Positions 19,482 to 29,163 of a stretch of 41,721 bases of DNA are shown here, in pieces. Origin of the DNA: Candidatus Bathyarchaeota archaeon (GTDB lineage Archaea > Thermoproteota > Bathyarchaeia > Bathyarchaeales > DTEX01). The stretch covers positions 1 to 41,721 of the forward strand of contig JAGTQL010000003.1 of assembly GCA_018396555.1 (NCBI GenBank), in the 5' to 3' direction. Within the stretch, counting starts at the first letter, position 1. Every line of letters begins with the position of its first letter. Under the pieces are notes generated by a model, which was not told the DNA's origin, ran no database searches, and was given only the letters and a program-made list of their open reading frames with translations. The translations under genes were made by a program, and so were the position numbers.

Positions 19482-20057
19482 CTATAGTGCCCCCTTAGAG
19501 CTGGGTACGTTCATCCTCTCCGGATCCGTTGAGATAGCTTGTCTTAGAGATAGAGCTAGGGCTTTAAAGGCTGCTTCAACTTTGTGGTGATCATTTAGTC
19601 CATATTGAACCCATATATGTACGTTTGCACGTAAAGAGGCAGCTAAGGTCTCGAAGAAATGATATATGTCCTCACAGGGCATGTCTTCAATACGCTTACC
19701 TTCAAGCTTCAAGTCGATCTTTGGATACGGCCTGTTTGAGAGATCCACCGCTGCAAATGCCAGTGAGCAGTCCATCGGGACGATTGCGTATCCAAACCTT
19801 CTTATACCCGTTGAGTCCCCAAGAGCCTTCCTTATGGCTTCACCTAGACATATAGCTACGTCCTCAACAACATGGTGGCTTAAGTCGCCAGATGCCCTAG
19901 CAAATATGTCGATCAGGCTGTGGGTGGCGAGAGAGCTGAGCATATGATCTAGGAATAATACCCCTGTGTGGACATCTGCTGAGCCAGTCGCATAGAGGTT
20001 CACTTTTACATTGATATTGGTTTCAAACGTTTTTCTTGATATTTCAGCTTCCTTCAA
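19482..20057 (-). CDS. hisB: Imidazoleglycerol-phosphate dehydratase
   Basis: DVHTGVLFLDHMLSSLATHSLIDI; DLSHHVVEDVAICLGEAI; YGLNDHHKVEAAFKALALSL. Confidence 0.96.
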   Translation of the reverse strand: MKEAEISRKTFETNINVKVNLYATGSADVHTGVLFLDHMLSSLATHSLIDIFARASGDLSHHVVEDVAICLGEAIRKALGDSTGIRRFGYAIVPMDCSLAFAAVDLSNRPYPKIDLKLEGKRIEDMPCEDIYHFFETLAASLRANVHIWVQYGLNDHHKVEAAFKALALSLRQAISTDPERMNVPSSKGAL

Positions 20058-21249
20058 ACTCTTCTCCCCTAATAAATTCTATCACATCTGATATATCATT
20101 AACTGAGGGCAAAATAAGATCGCACCCATAATTGATGAATTCTCTCACCAAGTCTTCCTTCACGCTTGAATACTCATAAACCCCGGCGGATAAAAACCTT
20201 GGGTCAGTCCTTGCAGCCTCATTAACCATCATTGCATCTTCCATTGAGTCACCAACATAGAGTGCGAGGTTGAAGGGCTCTAAGCCACTGGCGGATTTAA
20301 GTAGTGAAAATGGGCTTGGCTTCTTAAGGTTGACTTTTATTTTTCTCTCAAGATATTCGCCTTCAGCCTTCTCTACGTCATCAAGGAAAATCATAGCTTT
20401 TGGATTAAACCATTCTAATAGATCGCATAGGATGCGGCGAGCCGGTTTAAATCTACCTCCTGAGGCTATTCCAAATCTGGTTCCGCCCAAAATTGAGGAG
20501 AGACGTCTTAAAGAATCATGATTAACAATAGGCTTCCCATTCTCGACCATTCCTCTGCCGCTGTAAAATATTGGTTCAGCGCCATAGGTTTCCTTAAAAA
20601 GCGTAGGTCCGCAGAATATTTCCTCAAAAACCGTTGCGAGGATGCTTTCACCAACTTTTTCATATCCGTGAAGAAAAGCCTTTAGCAGACTATAGAATTC
20701 TTTCGAGATTTTCCCTGAACTTAATATGGCTTTATCAACAGAGGACGCGCCGTTTACATCTAAGAGATTTGTGAAATCCTCAAGTTTAACCGCTGTTTTC
20801 TTTAGAAAGCTCCTTAAATCTAACCTATCTGCGCTGAGTCCCTCCTTGACCATTAGCAGGCGCCTAAATAAGTTTTTCTCGCAGATAGACAGCCTCATCA
20901 ATTTCTCAAGTTTCTCACGCGCTTCTTTAGGCATCTCACATAGCAAAAACATCGTTAAGCCGTACACTATATCCCAATCGTTATTGAAGCCGCCGCTTCT
21001 TCTAAAAAGAAAAATTGTTTTATCCGACACTAGATTCTTGGGCATAATGCAGCCTGTCATATTCTCAAATACGTATGATGTTGCTTTTGCAATAGCCCTA
21101 TCGTAAGATTCCCTTATGTCGATAAGTACCCCATCGCAATCAAATATGACTGCGTCAACCATTCCGAGATGTCTCGCTTTATCTTCTCTGATATACGCAG
21201 TTCCGGACTCCATATCAAACATGATGTATTTCTTAGGCGCCGAATTCAT
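20044..21249 (-). CDS. HAD-superfamily hydrolase embedded in the his operon; candidate histidinol-phosphate phosphatase
   Basis: HAD motif I VIFDCDGVLID, GIASGGRFKPARRI, LKKPSPFSLLKS, motif IV ALYVGDSMEDAMMVNEA; overlaps hisC upstream and hisB downstream. The true start may be internal (MVDAVIFDCDG...). Confidence 0.8.
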   Translation of the reverse strand: MNSAPKKYIMFDMESGTAYIREDKARHLGMVDAVIFDCDGVLIDIRESYDRAIAKATSYVFENMTGCIMPKNLVSDKTIFLFRRSGGFNNDWDIVYGLTMFLLCEMPKEAREKLEKLMRLSICEKNLFRRLLMVKEGLSADRLDLRSFLKKTAVKLEDFTNLLDVNGASSVDKAILSSGKISKEFYSLLKAFLHGYEKVGESILATVFEEIFCGPTLFKETYGAEPIFYSGRGMVENGKPIVNHDSLRRLSSILGGTRFGIASGGRFKPARRILCDLLEWFNPKAMIFLDDVEKAEGEYLERKIKVNLKKPSPFSLLKSASGLEPFNLALYVGDSMEDAMMVNEAARTDPRFLSAGVYEYSSVKEDLVREFINYGCDLILPSVNDISDVIEFIRGEEFEGS

Positions 21250-22366
21250 CTAGAACCGCCCCTAATTCTCTTATAAAGCGCTTCATCATTTGGGCTGGAG
21301 CAACAGTAACTCTTAGGCAATTCCTGAACTTTAAAACTTGCCCAATATCCTTAACTATAATTCCCCTTTCTAAAAGCGCCTTGTGAACTACTGATGAATC
21401 AACATTGCCAGTTCGGAATAGCACAAAATTTGTTTCAGATGGGAAAGCCGCAATTCTCCCCGTACTGTTGAGCGCATTAATGAGCCTGGATCTCTCAGTT
21501 CTAAGCTCAAATATCTTTCTTTCTATGAATTCAAAATTTTCCTCCAAGAGTTTTGTAGCAACCCTTAAGGCCATGAGGCAAACGGAGTATGGCATCTGAA
21601 ACTTTTCGTTTATTATCTCAGCTAGCTTTCGACTTGCAATAGCATATCCAACTCTTAACCCAGCTAAGCCGAAAACCTTTGAAAACGTTCTAAAAACTAT
21701 TAGGTTTTCAAGATCCCTAGCTAGGTCCAATATTGTTGCGCCAGCGAAGTCAGCGTATGCTTCATCAACGGCGACAATGCCGTCGAAGTTCTCGGCTATA
21801 CTCAATATGTCTTTATGGCTGAACCGGTTTGCAGTTGGATTGTTTGGAGAGCAAAGGAAGATGACCCTAGTATTCGGCGTTACTGAGGAGAGCAAGGCTT
21901 CTACATCAAGGGAAAAATCATCCTTTAATGGCACGCTCTTATATTCTGCGCCCTGTATCTTCACGCAGTGCTCATAAATTACAAATGTTGGAGCTATTGA
22001 TAGGGCTTCATCACCTCTTCTTAGAAACATTCTGGAAACCAGATCTATAATTTGATCGCTTCCGGTGCCTACGACTATTTCCTCAGGCGAAACGTTCAAA
22101 TGTTTACTTAAGGCATTCTTTAAATTATTAACTTCGTCCCGGGGATAGATTCTCGGGTCGATTTCATCGACAGCCCGCCTCAAAATGTTTCTTAGAAAAT
22201 CCAGCGGTATGAAAAGGTTTTCGTTGGAATTTAATTTTAGAATTTCAGAATCTTTCATGTTGATCCTTGAAGCCAAGCCTCTAACACTCTCGCCCAGATC
22301 GTATTTACTTAGATTTTCAGCATCCGCGATTACTTCTCTAATTATTCTCTTTCTTTCCAAATTCAA
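21233..22366 (-). CDS. hisC: Histidinol-phosphate aminotransferase
   Basis: LNSNENLFIPLDFL; VGTGSDQIIDLVSRMFL; VDEAYADFAG; FRTFSKVFGLAGLRVGY. Confidence 0.95.
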   Translation of the reverse strand: MNLERKRIIREVIADAENLSKYDLGESVRGLASRINMKDSEILKLNSNENLFIPLDFLRNILRRAVDEIDPRIYPRDEVNNLKNALSKHLNVSPEEIVVGTGSDQIIDLVSRMFLRRGDEALSIAPTFVIYEHCVKIQGAEYKSVPLKDDFSLDVEALLSSVTPNTRVIFLCSPNNPTANRFSHKDILSIAENFDGIVAVDEAYADFAGATILDLARDLENLIVFRTFSKVFGLAGLRVGYAIASRKLAEIINEKFQMPYSVCLMALRVATKLLEENFEFIERKIFELRTERSRLINALNSTGRIAAFPSETNFVLFRTGNVDSSVVHKALLERGIIVKDIGQVLKFRNCLRVTVAPAQMMKRFIRELGAVLDEFGA

Positions 22367-23658
22367 CCTTTAATCCTCTCCTCCACAGCTAATGCATGAT
22401 TAAGCAACCCTTCGCCCTTAGCCAGGACCTTAGCGGTAAGCGATAATTTTTCTAAGGCATCTCTTGAGCACTCGGCAATATTCATGAACCTGACGAAATT
22501 AAGGGCCGATAAGCCGGAGTAAACCTGCCCAAACCCATTTGTTGGGAGAACATGGTTTGTTCCTAGACAATAATCGCTTAGGGAGGTTGGTGTGTAATTA
22601 CCAATTAGCACAAGTCCAGCTGAATATATTCTTTCAGAGAGCTTATAGGCGTTTTCAGCCATTATCTCAAGGTGTTCAGGCGCAAATGCGTTTATTAACT
22701 CTACAGCCTCATCAATGCTTTCAGATACCACTATCAATCCTTTTCTTTCTAAAGACTGTGAAACTATCTCTCTGTTCGGCGCATCCTCAACTAAACGCTT
22801 AATCTCCTCAGCCACCATATTGGCAACATGCAAAGATGTTGTTACAAGCATTGAAATGCTATCAATACCATGCTCAGCCTGAGAGAGCATATCTCTTGAA
22901 ATTAAACGCGGATCAGATTTTTCATCAGCCAGAATTACTATCTCGCTTGGTCCAGCTGGGAAATCAATCGGTACGTCACGTGAAATTATGTTTTTAGCCG
23001 CTAAAACATACTGGTTGCCTGGACCAACAATTTTCACAACGGGCTTTATGGTTTCAGTTCCATATGCTAGGGCTGCCACGGCCTGTATGCCGCCGACCCT
23101 ATAAATCTCATCTGCGCCGCATATGTCCGCTGCCGCTAGGGTTAACGGATTAATTTCACCATCCCATCTAGGCGGAGAACAAATAACAACTCTGGGAACT
23201 CCCGCAACCTTCGCTGACACCACAGTCATGATGACGGTGCTTGGATAGGCAGCTCCGCCGCCAGGTATGTAGCATCCAGCGCTCGCAATTGGGCGGTAGA
23301 CTCTGCGGATTCTCACGCCGCCATCTTCATATTCAAATGAGGAATGCGCTAGAATCTGCTTTTCGAAACCCTCAACTCTAATCTTTGCGGCCTTAATGGC
23401 TGATATCTGTTCTTCGCTTACTTTTTCATAAGCATCCTTAATTTCTTCTCGACTAACTCTTAAGCGCTCAGCGGTCAACGTGACTCTGTCAAATTTTTCC
23501 GTCAGATCTACTAGGGCTAGATCTCCTCTCCTTTTAACATCCTCAATTATTGACTCAGCATATTTCAGTAGCCCTAAATCTAAGCTTCCCCCCATCGGCC
23601 ATCTGTCCTTCAGAATTGCCTCGCGTGCTTCATCAGATCTCACGATTTTTATTAGCAT
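22363..23658 (-). CDS. hisD: Histidinol dehydrogenase
   Basis: [62 protein letters not shown]. Confidence 0.97.
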   Translation of the reverse strand: MLIKIVRSDEAREAILKDRWPMGGSLDLGLLKYAESIIEDVKRRGDLALVDLTEKFDRVTLTAERLRVSREEIKDAYEKVSEEQISAIKAAKIRVEGFEKQILAHSSFEYEDGGVRIRRVYRPIASAGCYIPGGGAAYPSTVIMTVVSAKVAGVPRVVICSPPRWDGEINPLTLAAADICGADEIYRVGGIQAVAALAYGTETIKPVVKIVGPGNQYVLAAKNIISRDVPIDFPAGPSEIVILADEKSDPRLISRDMLSQAEHGIDSISMLVTTSLHVANMVAEEIKRLVEDAPNREIVSQSLERKGLIVVSESIDEAVELINAFAPEHLEIMAENAYKLSERIYSAGLVLIGNYTPTSLSDYCLGTNHVLPTNGFGQVYSGLSALNFVRFMNIAECSRDALEKLSLTAKVLAKGEGLLNHALAVEERIKG

Positions 23659-24650
23659 CTCTCTGAGCCACCGTCCTCCCCATTGGAAGTTATCTCTTCT
23701 AATGGCAGAACTTGCCTAGGCTCGTAGACAACTAATCCTTGAGCGAGCCTTCTTAGGGCTGGAAGGATCTCTAGGAACCGATCCTTGTCTATCACTGTGT
23801 TCACTGAATACCAATTTTCATCTGATAGAGGTGCAACAGTCGGCTTCTTAAGCGCTGGCAGCCTCTCCAATAGCTTCGGGAGATTTTCTCTGTGTACATT
23901 AACGAATATATGCAGCTTCTTTCTGCCGTCAACAACACCCCTAAGAAGGGTTAATACATCATATATCTTCTCACGCTTCATCGGATCCTTAAGGGAGTTT
24001 TTGTTGGCTATGAGCACCGCTGTTGACTTCATTATGACTTCAATCGGCTTCAGTTCATTTTGCTCTAAAGTCTCACCAGTTTCAGCAACATCAATTATGG
24101 CGTCAGCGTTCTCAGGGGGCTTAGCCTCGGTTGCGCCGAAGGATAGGTAGACTGTAACATGATTATTCACGCCTCTTCTCCACCATGGCGTGATCAGCAG
24201 GGGTTCTTTTTCGCCATAGAGCCGCCTATAGGTTTCGTTGCCCCTCAGGAATTCAGCTGAAATGTTAAGATACTCGGTGGATATTCTGAGAACTTTTCCC
24301 TCGCCGTGAAAAGCCTCTAAGAGGCTTGAGAGATTATTTATGTGCGTCCATGCTTTAGGCACTGCCAGAACAAGATTAACCTTAGCATACTCAAGGTCCA
24401 GCAGGATCTCAACATCAGCACAGGTTTCATGCAGCCAATCAAGCCCGGTTATGCCTAAATCATGAAGCCCCTCGCTAACGAATAATGGGATCTCCTGAGG
24501 TCTAAGAACCTTCAATTCTATTCTTGAATCATTTATCAATGGCCTATATGTGCGCTCCCCGCCGGAAATAACGTAGCCAGCCCGTTCCAATGCTTGAAAT
24601 GTTCCTTCAGCCAAATGCCCCTTCGGTATAACTAAACTAATCTTACTCAT
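23652..24650 (-). CDS. hisG: ATP phosphoribosyltransferase, long form
   Basis: LVIPKGHLAEGTFQALERAGY; GITGLDWLHE; ADAIIDVAETGETLEQNELK; additional C-terminal domain (332 aa total). Confidence 0.93.
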   Translation of the reverse strand: MSKISLVIPKGHLAEGTFQALERAGYVISGGERTYRPLINDSRIELKVLRPQEIPLFVSEGLHDLGITGLDWLHETCADVEILLDLEYAKVNLVLAVPKAWTHINNLSSLLEAFHGEGKVLRISTEYLNISAEFLRGNETYRRLYGEKEPLLITPWWRRGVNNHVTVYLSFGATEAKPPENADAIIDVAETGETLEQNELKPIEVIMKSTAVLIANKNSLKDPMKREKIYDVLTLLRGVVDGRKKLHIFVNVHRENLPKLLERLPALKKPTVAPLSDENWYSVNTVIDKDRFLEILPALRRLAQGLVVYEPRQVLPLEEITSNGEDGGSERC

Positions 24651-24662
24651 ACATTCTCACCA

Positions 24663-24904
24663 TTCATTTAGTATTTCCAGGTTTGACCATGAGCGGAGAG
24701 GAGATCTAAAGGAGATTTGAAAATCGAAAAAATGAATAATCGCCTGAGAAAAGATAATAACTTAAGCATTATCATTTTACGTCAAACTCTTTCATTTAGT
24801 ATTTCCAGGTTTGACCATGAGCGGAGAGGAGATCTAAAGGAGATTTGAAAATCGAAAAAATGAATAATCGCCTGAGAAAAGATAATAACTTAAGCATTAT
24901 CATT
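24663..24904 (+). repeat. Intergenic direct duplication: two 114-nt copies separated by 14 nt
   Basis: ttcatttagtatttccaggtttgaccatgagcgg...cttaagcattatcatt at 24663-24776 and 24791-24904 (period 128). Confidence 0.97.
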
Positions 24905-25054
24905 AATGATGCCGAGAGGAGAAATAGGTTCTCATTGATGAACGCAACCGCCTCTTATGAACGCAATCCCCCAATTCCCATACACCACTCAAAAATAGGC
25001 TGCATAATGGAAATATAAATCTTTCTGCAATTAAGAGTTTGACGTAAAATGATA
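24770..25054. repeat. 22-nt perfect inverted repeat spanning the duplication spacer
   Basis: tatcattttacgtcaaactctt (24770-24791) is the reverse complement of aagagtttgacgtaaaatgata (25033-25054). Confidence 0.95.
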
Positions 25055-25223
25055 GTAAGGTTCATTTTGGTTGAAAGGTTCAGTTTCATATATAAAATGG
25101 AAGAAGAAACGTTTTAATTGGGCTTTAAAAAAGAGCGCAAAAAAGGCTTAATACCAACAATAACATTTGCTAATAAAAAGATTTGAAACTGAAATGATAG
25201 TTACGACCGAGATTGTTATGGCA

Positions 25224-25362
25224 AGATATTTTTCCATTCAGCATCCGTTTGTTTCTAAAAAACTAAAACACAAATTTTCCCTTTAATTATCTTACGCATA
25301 TTATAAAAGGTAAATCTAACGCTTATAAGACTGTATAAAAGATATTTTTCCGATCAGTATCC
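25224..25362 (+). promoter_or_regulatory. Pair of 23-nt near-identical direct repeats upstream of aroD (possible operator or leader element)
   Basis: agatatttttccattcagcatcc (25224-25246) vs agatatttttccgatcagtatcc (25340-25362), 20/23 identical; second copy ends ~20 nt before the aroD start. Confidence 0.4.
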
Positions 25363-25382
25363 AAGTGTAGAGCGATGGGAAA

Positions 25383-26084
25383 GTGAAGGTTAGAATTTGC
25401 GTCCCCATACCGGCCAGCAGCGTTCCAGATGCGTTTACTATGCTAGGCAGAGCTGAGAATGCCGGAGCGGACTTAATTGAAATACGCCTAGACTATGCGG
25501 GCTTAGATGCTTCTGAGATAATAAAAATGTCTAGGCATATCGCTAAACAGTGTTCAACGCCCCTAATAGCGACTAATAGGCAGATTAGGCAAGGGGGCAG
25601 ATGCCGCTTATGCGAGGAAGAGCGAATAAAAACCCTCATTGAAGCCGCTAAGGCCGGCTTCACATATGTGGATCTTGATCTTACAACACGCAATTTAAGC
25701 GACGTTGTTAAGACTGTTAGGGATTTCGGTGCCAAGGTGATTATTTCATTTCACGACTTTAATTTTACACCACCAATCAGTGAGATGGAAAGAATAGCTG
25801 GGGTGCAGGTTGAGGCTGGAGCTGACATATGCAAGATTGTTACGATGGCAAATAGCATCTCGGACAGCATAAAATGCCTTTTCTTCACCCATGAAATGAG
25901 TGGAAGCATGAATATTGTTTGCTTCGCCATGGGTGAACATGGTTTACTCTCAAGAATCCTCTCACCGCTTTTCGGAGCCCCCTTCACATACGCATCCTTG
26001 GAAGGCGGCTTTGAAACTGCTCCGGGACAAATATCAATCGGGGATTTGAGGGAGATTTATAGGAGGCTTGGTGTTCAGTCATGA
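25383..26084 (+). CDS. aroD: Type I 3-dehydroquinate dehydratase
   Basis: GADLIEIRLDYAGLD; KVIISFHDFNFTPP; ADICKIVTMANSISD; GAPFTYASLEGGFETAPGQI. Confidence 0.94.
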   Translation: MKVRICVPIPASSVPDAFTMLGRAENAGADLIEIRLDYAGLDASEIIKMSRHIAKQCSTPLIATNRQIRQGGRCRLCEEERIKTLIEAAKAGFTYVDLDLTTRNLSDVVKTVRDFGAKVIISFHDFNFTPPISEMERIAGVQVEAGADICKIVTMANSISDSIKCLFFTHEMSGSMNIVCFAMGEHGLLSRILSPLFGAPFTYASLEGGFETAPGQISIGDLREIYRRLGVQS

Positions 26085-26986
26085 ATCTCTCTGGGAAAAC
26101 CAGGATCTGCGCTTTAATCGGGGATCCTGTTGAGCACTCGCTTAGCCCCGTGATCCAAAACGCTGCATTTAAACATTTAGGCTTAGATTATATTTATTTG
26201 GCATTCAATGTAAGGGCGGACCGCCTAAAAGATGCCGTTTCCGGGATTAGAGCGCTTAACATGCATGGACTTAATGTAACCATGCCTCATAAAATTGCCG
26301 TAATTAAATACCTAGATGGTTTAGATGAGACGGCAAGCAGGGTGGGATCCGTAAATACGATCCTGAATAGCGATGGAAGACTTATCGGCTACACAACAGA
26401 CGGCGTAGGCGCCCTTAATGCTCTAAAAAGCGCTGATGCCGACCCATCTGGTAAAAAGGTTGTAATTTTGGGGGCAGGCGGATCCTCTAGGGCAGTATCG
26501 TTCACGCTGGCTGAGATCGCATCGGAGCTTGTAATACTTAATAGAACTTTTGACAGGGCTAAGGATCTGAAAAACGTTTTACGCAGGGTTTTAGGCAACG
26601 AATTAAGGATTAAGGCAGCGCCGCTTACGGATGAGTATTTAAAGAAAGAGCTTGAAGATGCTGATATATTAATTAACGCTACATCCGTCGGTATGAAACC
26701 TAATAGTGATGACACGCCGGTTAAACGGGATTATCTTAGAAAAGACCTAGTAGTCTTTGATTTTGTTTATGAGCCGCTTGAGACAAGGCTTCTTAGGGAG
26801 GCAAGATTGGCGGGTGCTAAAGTAATTGATGGTTTATCAATGCTGATCCATCAAGGGGCAGCTTCATTCAGAATATGGACTGGGATGAAGGCTCCGGTGG
26901 AGATCATGATGGATGCGGCTTTGAAGAGGATAAAGCAATTGAAGAGTTCAGCGTCCAATAATGTAAAGGAGGATGCGGCCCTTTGA
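26081..26986 (+). CDS. aroE: Shikimate dehydrogenase
   Basis: ALIGDPVEHSLSPVIQNAAF; GLNVTMPHKIAVI; VVILGAGGSSRAVSFTLAE; INATSVGMKP. Confidence 0.96.
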   Translation: MNLSGKTRICALIGDPVEHSLSPVIQNAAFKHLGLDYIYLAFNVRADRLKDAVSGIRALNMHGLNVTMPHKIAVIKYLDGLDETASRVGSVNTILNSDGRLIGYTTDGVGALNALKSADADPSGKKVVILGAGGSSRAVSFTLAEIASELVILNRTFDRAKDLKNVLRRVLGNELRIKAAPLTDEYLKKELEDADILINATSVGMKPNSDDTPVKRDYLRKDLVVFDFVYEPLETRLLREARLAGAKVIDGLSMLIHQGAASFRIWTGMKAPVEIMMDAALKRIKQLKSSASNNVKEDAAL

Positions 26987-27846
26987 TCGGAAGATCTGTT
27001 GCCTACGGCGCGGTCACAATTATTAACGCCATATCATGCGGATTAGGCGCAGCATTAAGCGTGGGTTTAAAAACTGAGGCAAGGGTTAAACTTACCAGCG
27101 AGCCTGGAAATATTGAGGGTAAAATACTCTCCGACCCTTCTGAGAGCACCATATTAATTGATAAGGTTGTTAGGCATATCTTAAAACATTTCCATCTTGA
27201 GGATCAATATGGAGCGTATGTTGAAACCCAATCTAACATACCGATAGCTCGCGGTTTAAAGAGCAGCAGCGCTGCAGCCAACGCCGTAACGCTTGCAGCT
27301 ATATCTGCCTTAGGTGAGGAGGTTGATGACTTATCCTTGATTAATATTGGGGTTGACGCGTCCATAGAGGCTGGAGTAACCGTAACCGGAGCCTTTGATG
27401 ATGCATGCGCTTCATATTTTGGAAACATGGTTGTAACCGACAATTATGAGAGGAAAATTCTGAAAAGATTCCAGCCAGAAGGCGACTACGCCATTCTAAT
27501 TCATGTTCCGCCAAAGAAGGCTTACACATCAAAATCAGATGTTAACAGGATGAAAATAATAGCTGATGAGGTTAAAGCCTTACATAGATTGGCTCTTGTA
27601 GGTGACTACTGGTCAGCCATGACCCTTAATGGTTTATTATATTCAGCGGTTCTAGGCTGTGACATTAATATTGCGCTTGACGCCCTAGCTGAGGGAGCTG
27701 TAGCGGCAGGATTATCAGGCAAGGGCCCCGCAGTTGCGTCAATCGTCCCAAGGGAGAACATTAACCGCGTGCGGGATGTATGGGGCAAATATGAAGGTGA
27801 AATAATTGAGACATGCATTAATCGTGAGAAAGCGCATGTTCTATAA
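26983..27846 (+). CDS. aroK: Archaeal shikimate kinase (GHMP family)
   Basis: IPIARGLKSSSAAANAVTLAA GHMP motif; GAFDDACASYFGNMVVTDN; GLSGKGPAVASIV. Confidence 0.93.
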   Translation: MIGRSVAYGAVTIINAISCGLGAALSVGLKTEARVKLTSEPGNIEGKILSDPSESTILIDKVVRHILKHFHLEDQYGAYVETQSNIPIARGLKSSSAAANAVTLAAISALGEEVDDLSLINIGVDASIEAGVTVTGAFDDACASYFGNMVVTDNYERKILKRFQPEGDYAILIHVPPKKAYTSKSDVNRMKIIADEVKALHRLALVGDYWSAMTLNGLLYSAVLGCDINIALDALAEGAVAAGLSGKGPAVASIVPRENINRVRDVWGKYEGEIIETCINREKAHVL

Positions 27847-27858
27847 ATTATACAGCGT

Positions 27859-29163
27859 GTGGTGACGCATAAGTTGACTGATTTAATAATTAAAGGCGGT
27901 GTCAATCTTTATGGAAGCGTTAAAGCTCCTCCCTCAAAGGCTCATACCCATAGGGCCATCATAGCCTCCTCTCTCTCTCAAGGCTGCTCCGAGGTGAGGA
28001 ATGCACTTATCTGCGACGATACGCTGGCGACGATTAATGCTTGCGTGAGGCTTGGTGCTGAGATAAAAGATGTGGCTGAAGGAACATTTAGAATTCTCGG
28101 TTCGCCTAAACCGAAAACGCCTATTGATGCGATAAATTGTGGCGGTTCCGGATCAACAATCCGTTTCATTACGCCGATATGCGCTCTGGCCGACGGTATC
28201 TCCATTTTAACCGGCGATGAGAGCTTGAGGATGAGACCGATGGGGCCGCTGCTAAATGCTTTAGGGCAGATCGGCGTCAGATGCTATTCAGCGCGCATGA
28301 ACGGACATCCGCCAATAATCGTCTTCGGCGGCGGAATAAGAGGCGGAGAAGCTCATATAAGAGGCGATGTAAGCTCACAGTTCATTTCAGGCCTACTCTT
28401 CGCCGCGCCAATGGCCCAGCATGACACAACTATAATTTTATCAACGCCGCTGGAGTCTAAACCTTACGTTGAGATGACGCTTGACACCATTAGAAGGCAC
28501 AATGTTTCGGTTGAAACGGATTTCAGCGTTTTCCACGTGCCCTCGGGTCAAAAGTATAAGCCCTACGATCACTTTATCGAAGGCGATTATTCTTCAGCGG
28601 CCTTTCTACTTACTGCCGCAGCAATAACGGGCTCCCATATAAGAATTGATAATCTTCTAAGGGATACTCTTCAGGGAGATCGCCTAATAATTAATGTGCT
28701 CCAGAGCATTGGGGTTCATGTTGATGTTGGGGAAAACTTTGTTGAGGTTGAGGGTTCTGATGAACATTTAAGAAGTTTAGATGTGGATATGAGAGATAAT
28801 CCAGATTTGGTTCCAGTATGCGCTGTGCTTGCATCTGTTGCCAGCGGGAGATCAATTATTAGGGGTACTGGGAGGCTTCGGTTTAAGGAGTCGGATAGGA
28901 TTAAAGCCTTATTCAGCGAGCTATCAAAGATGGGCGTGAAGATGAATATTGCCGGTGACGCCATGGAAATCTACGGTGGGGGTGAACTGCATGGAGCTGA
29001 AATATACCCACATGGAGATCATAGAATAGCCATGGCGTGCGCTATTGCCGCCCTAAAAGCCAGCGGTGAAACAGTTATTCGAAACGCTGAATGTATAAAT
29101 AAGTCCTATCCCAATTTTATCAGAGATATAAACCTTTTAGGGGCGGAAACTTTTGAACGGTAA
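27859..29163 (+). CDS. aroA: 3-phosphoshikimate 1-carboxyvinyltransferase (EPSP synthase)
   Basis: APPSKAHTHRAIIASSLSQG; NCGGSGSTIRFITPICAL; RFKESDRIKALFSELSKMG; HGDHRIAMACAIAAL. Confidence 0.96.
   Translation: MVTHKLTDLIIKGGVNLYGSVKAPPSKAHTHRAIIASSLSQGCSEVRNALICDDTLATINACVRLGAEIKDVAEGTFRILGSPKPKTPIDAINCGGSGSTIRFITPICALADGISILTGDESLRMRPMGPLLNALGQIGVRCYSARMNGHPPIIVFGGGIRGGEAHIRGDVSSQFISGLLFAAPMAQHDTTIILSTPLESKPYVEMTLDTIRRHNVSVETDFSVFHVPSGQKYKPYDHFIEGDYSSAAFLLTAAAITGSHIRIDNLLRDTLQGDRLIINVLQSIGVHVDVGENFVEVEGSDEHLRSLDVDMRDNPDLVPVCAVLASVASGRSIIRGTGRLRFKESDRIKALFSELSKMGVKMNIAGDAMEIYGGGELHGAEIYPHGDHRIAMACAIAALKASGETVIRNAECINKSYPNFIRDINLLGAETFER

Noticed and set aside
24900-25020. Short repeat atgaacgcaa (twice) as a CRISPR-like or repeat array
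   Set aside because: Only two 10-nt copies with irregular spacing; no array structure anywhere in the window.
25079-25194. Short inverted repeat ttcagtttca / tgaaactgaa in the his-aro intergenic region
   Set aside because: 10-nt arms ~100 nt apart in AT-rich DNA are expected by chance; not strong enough to claim.
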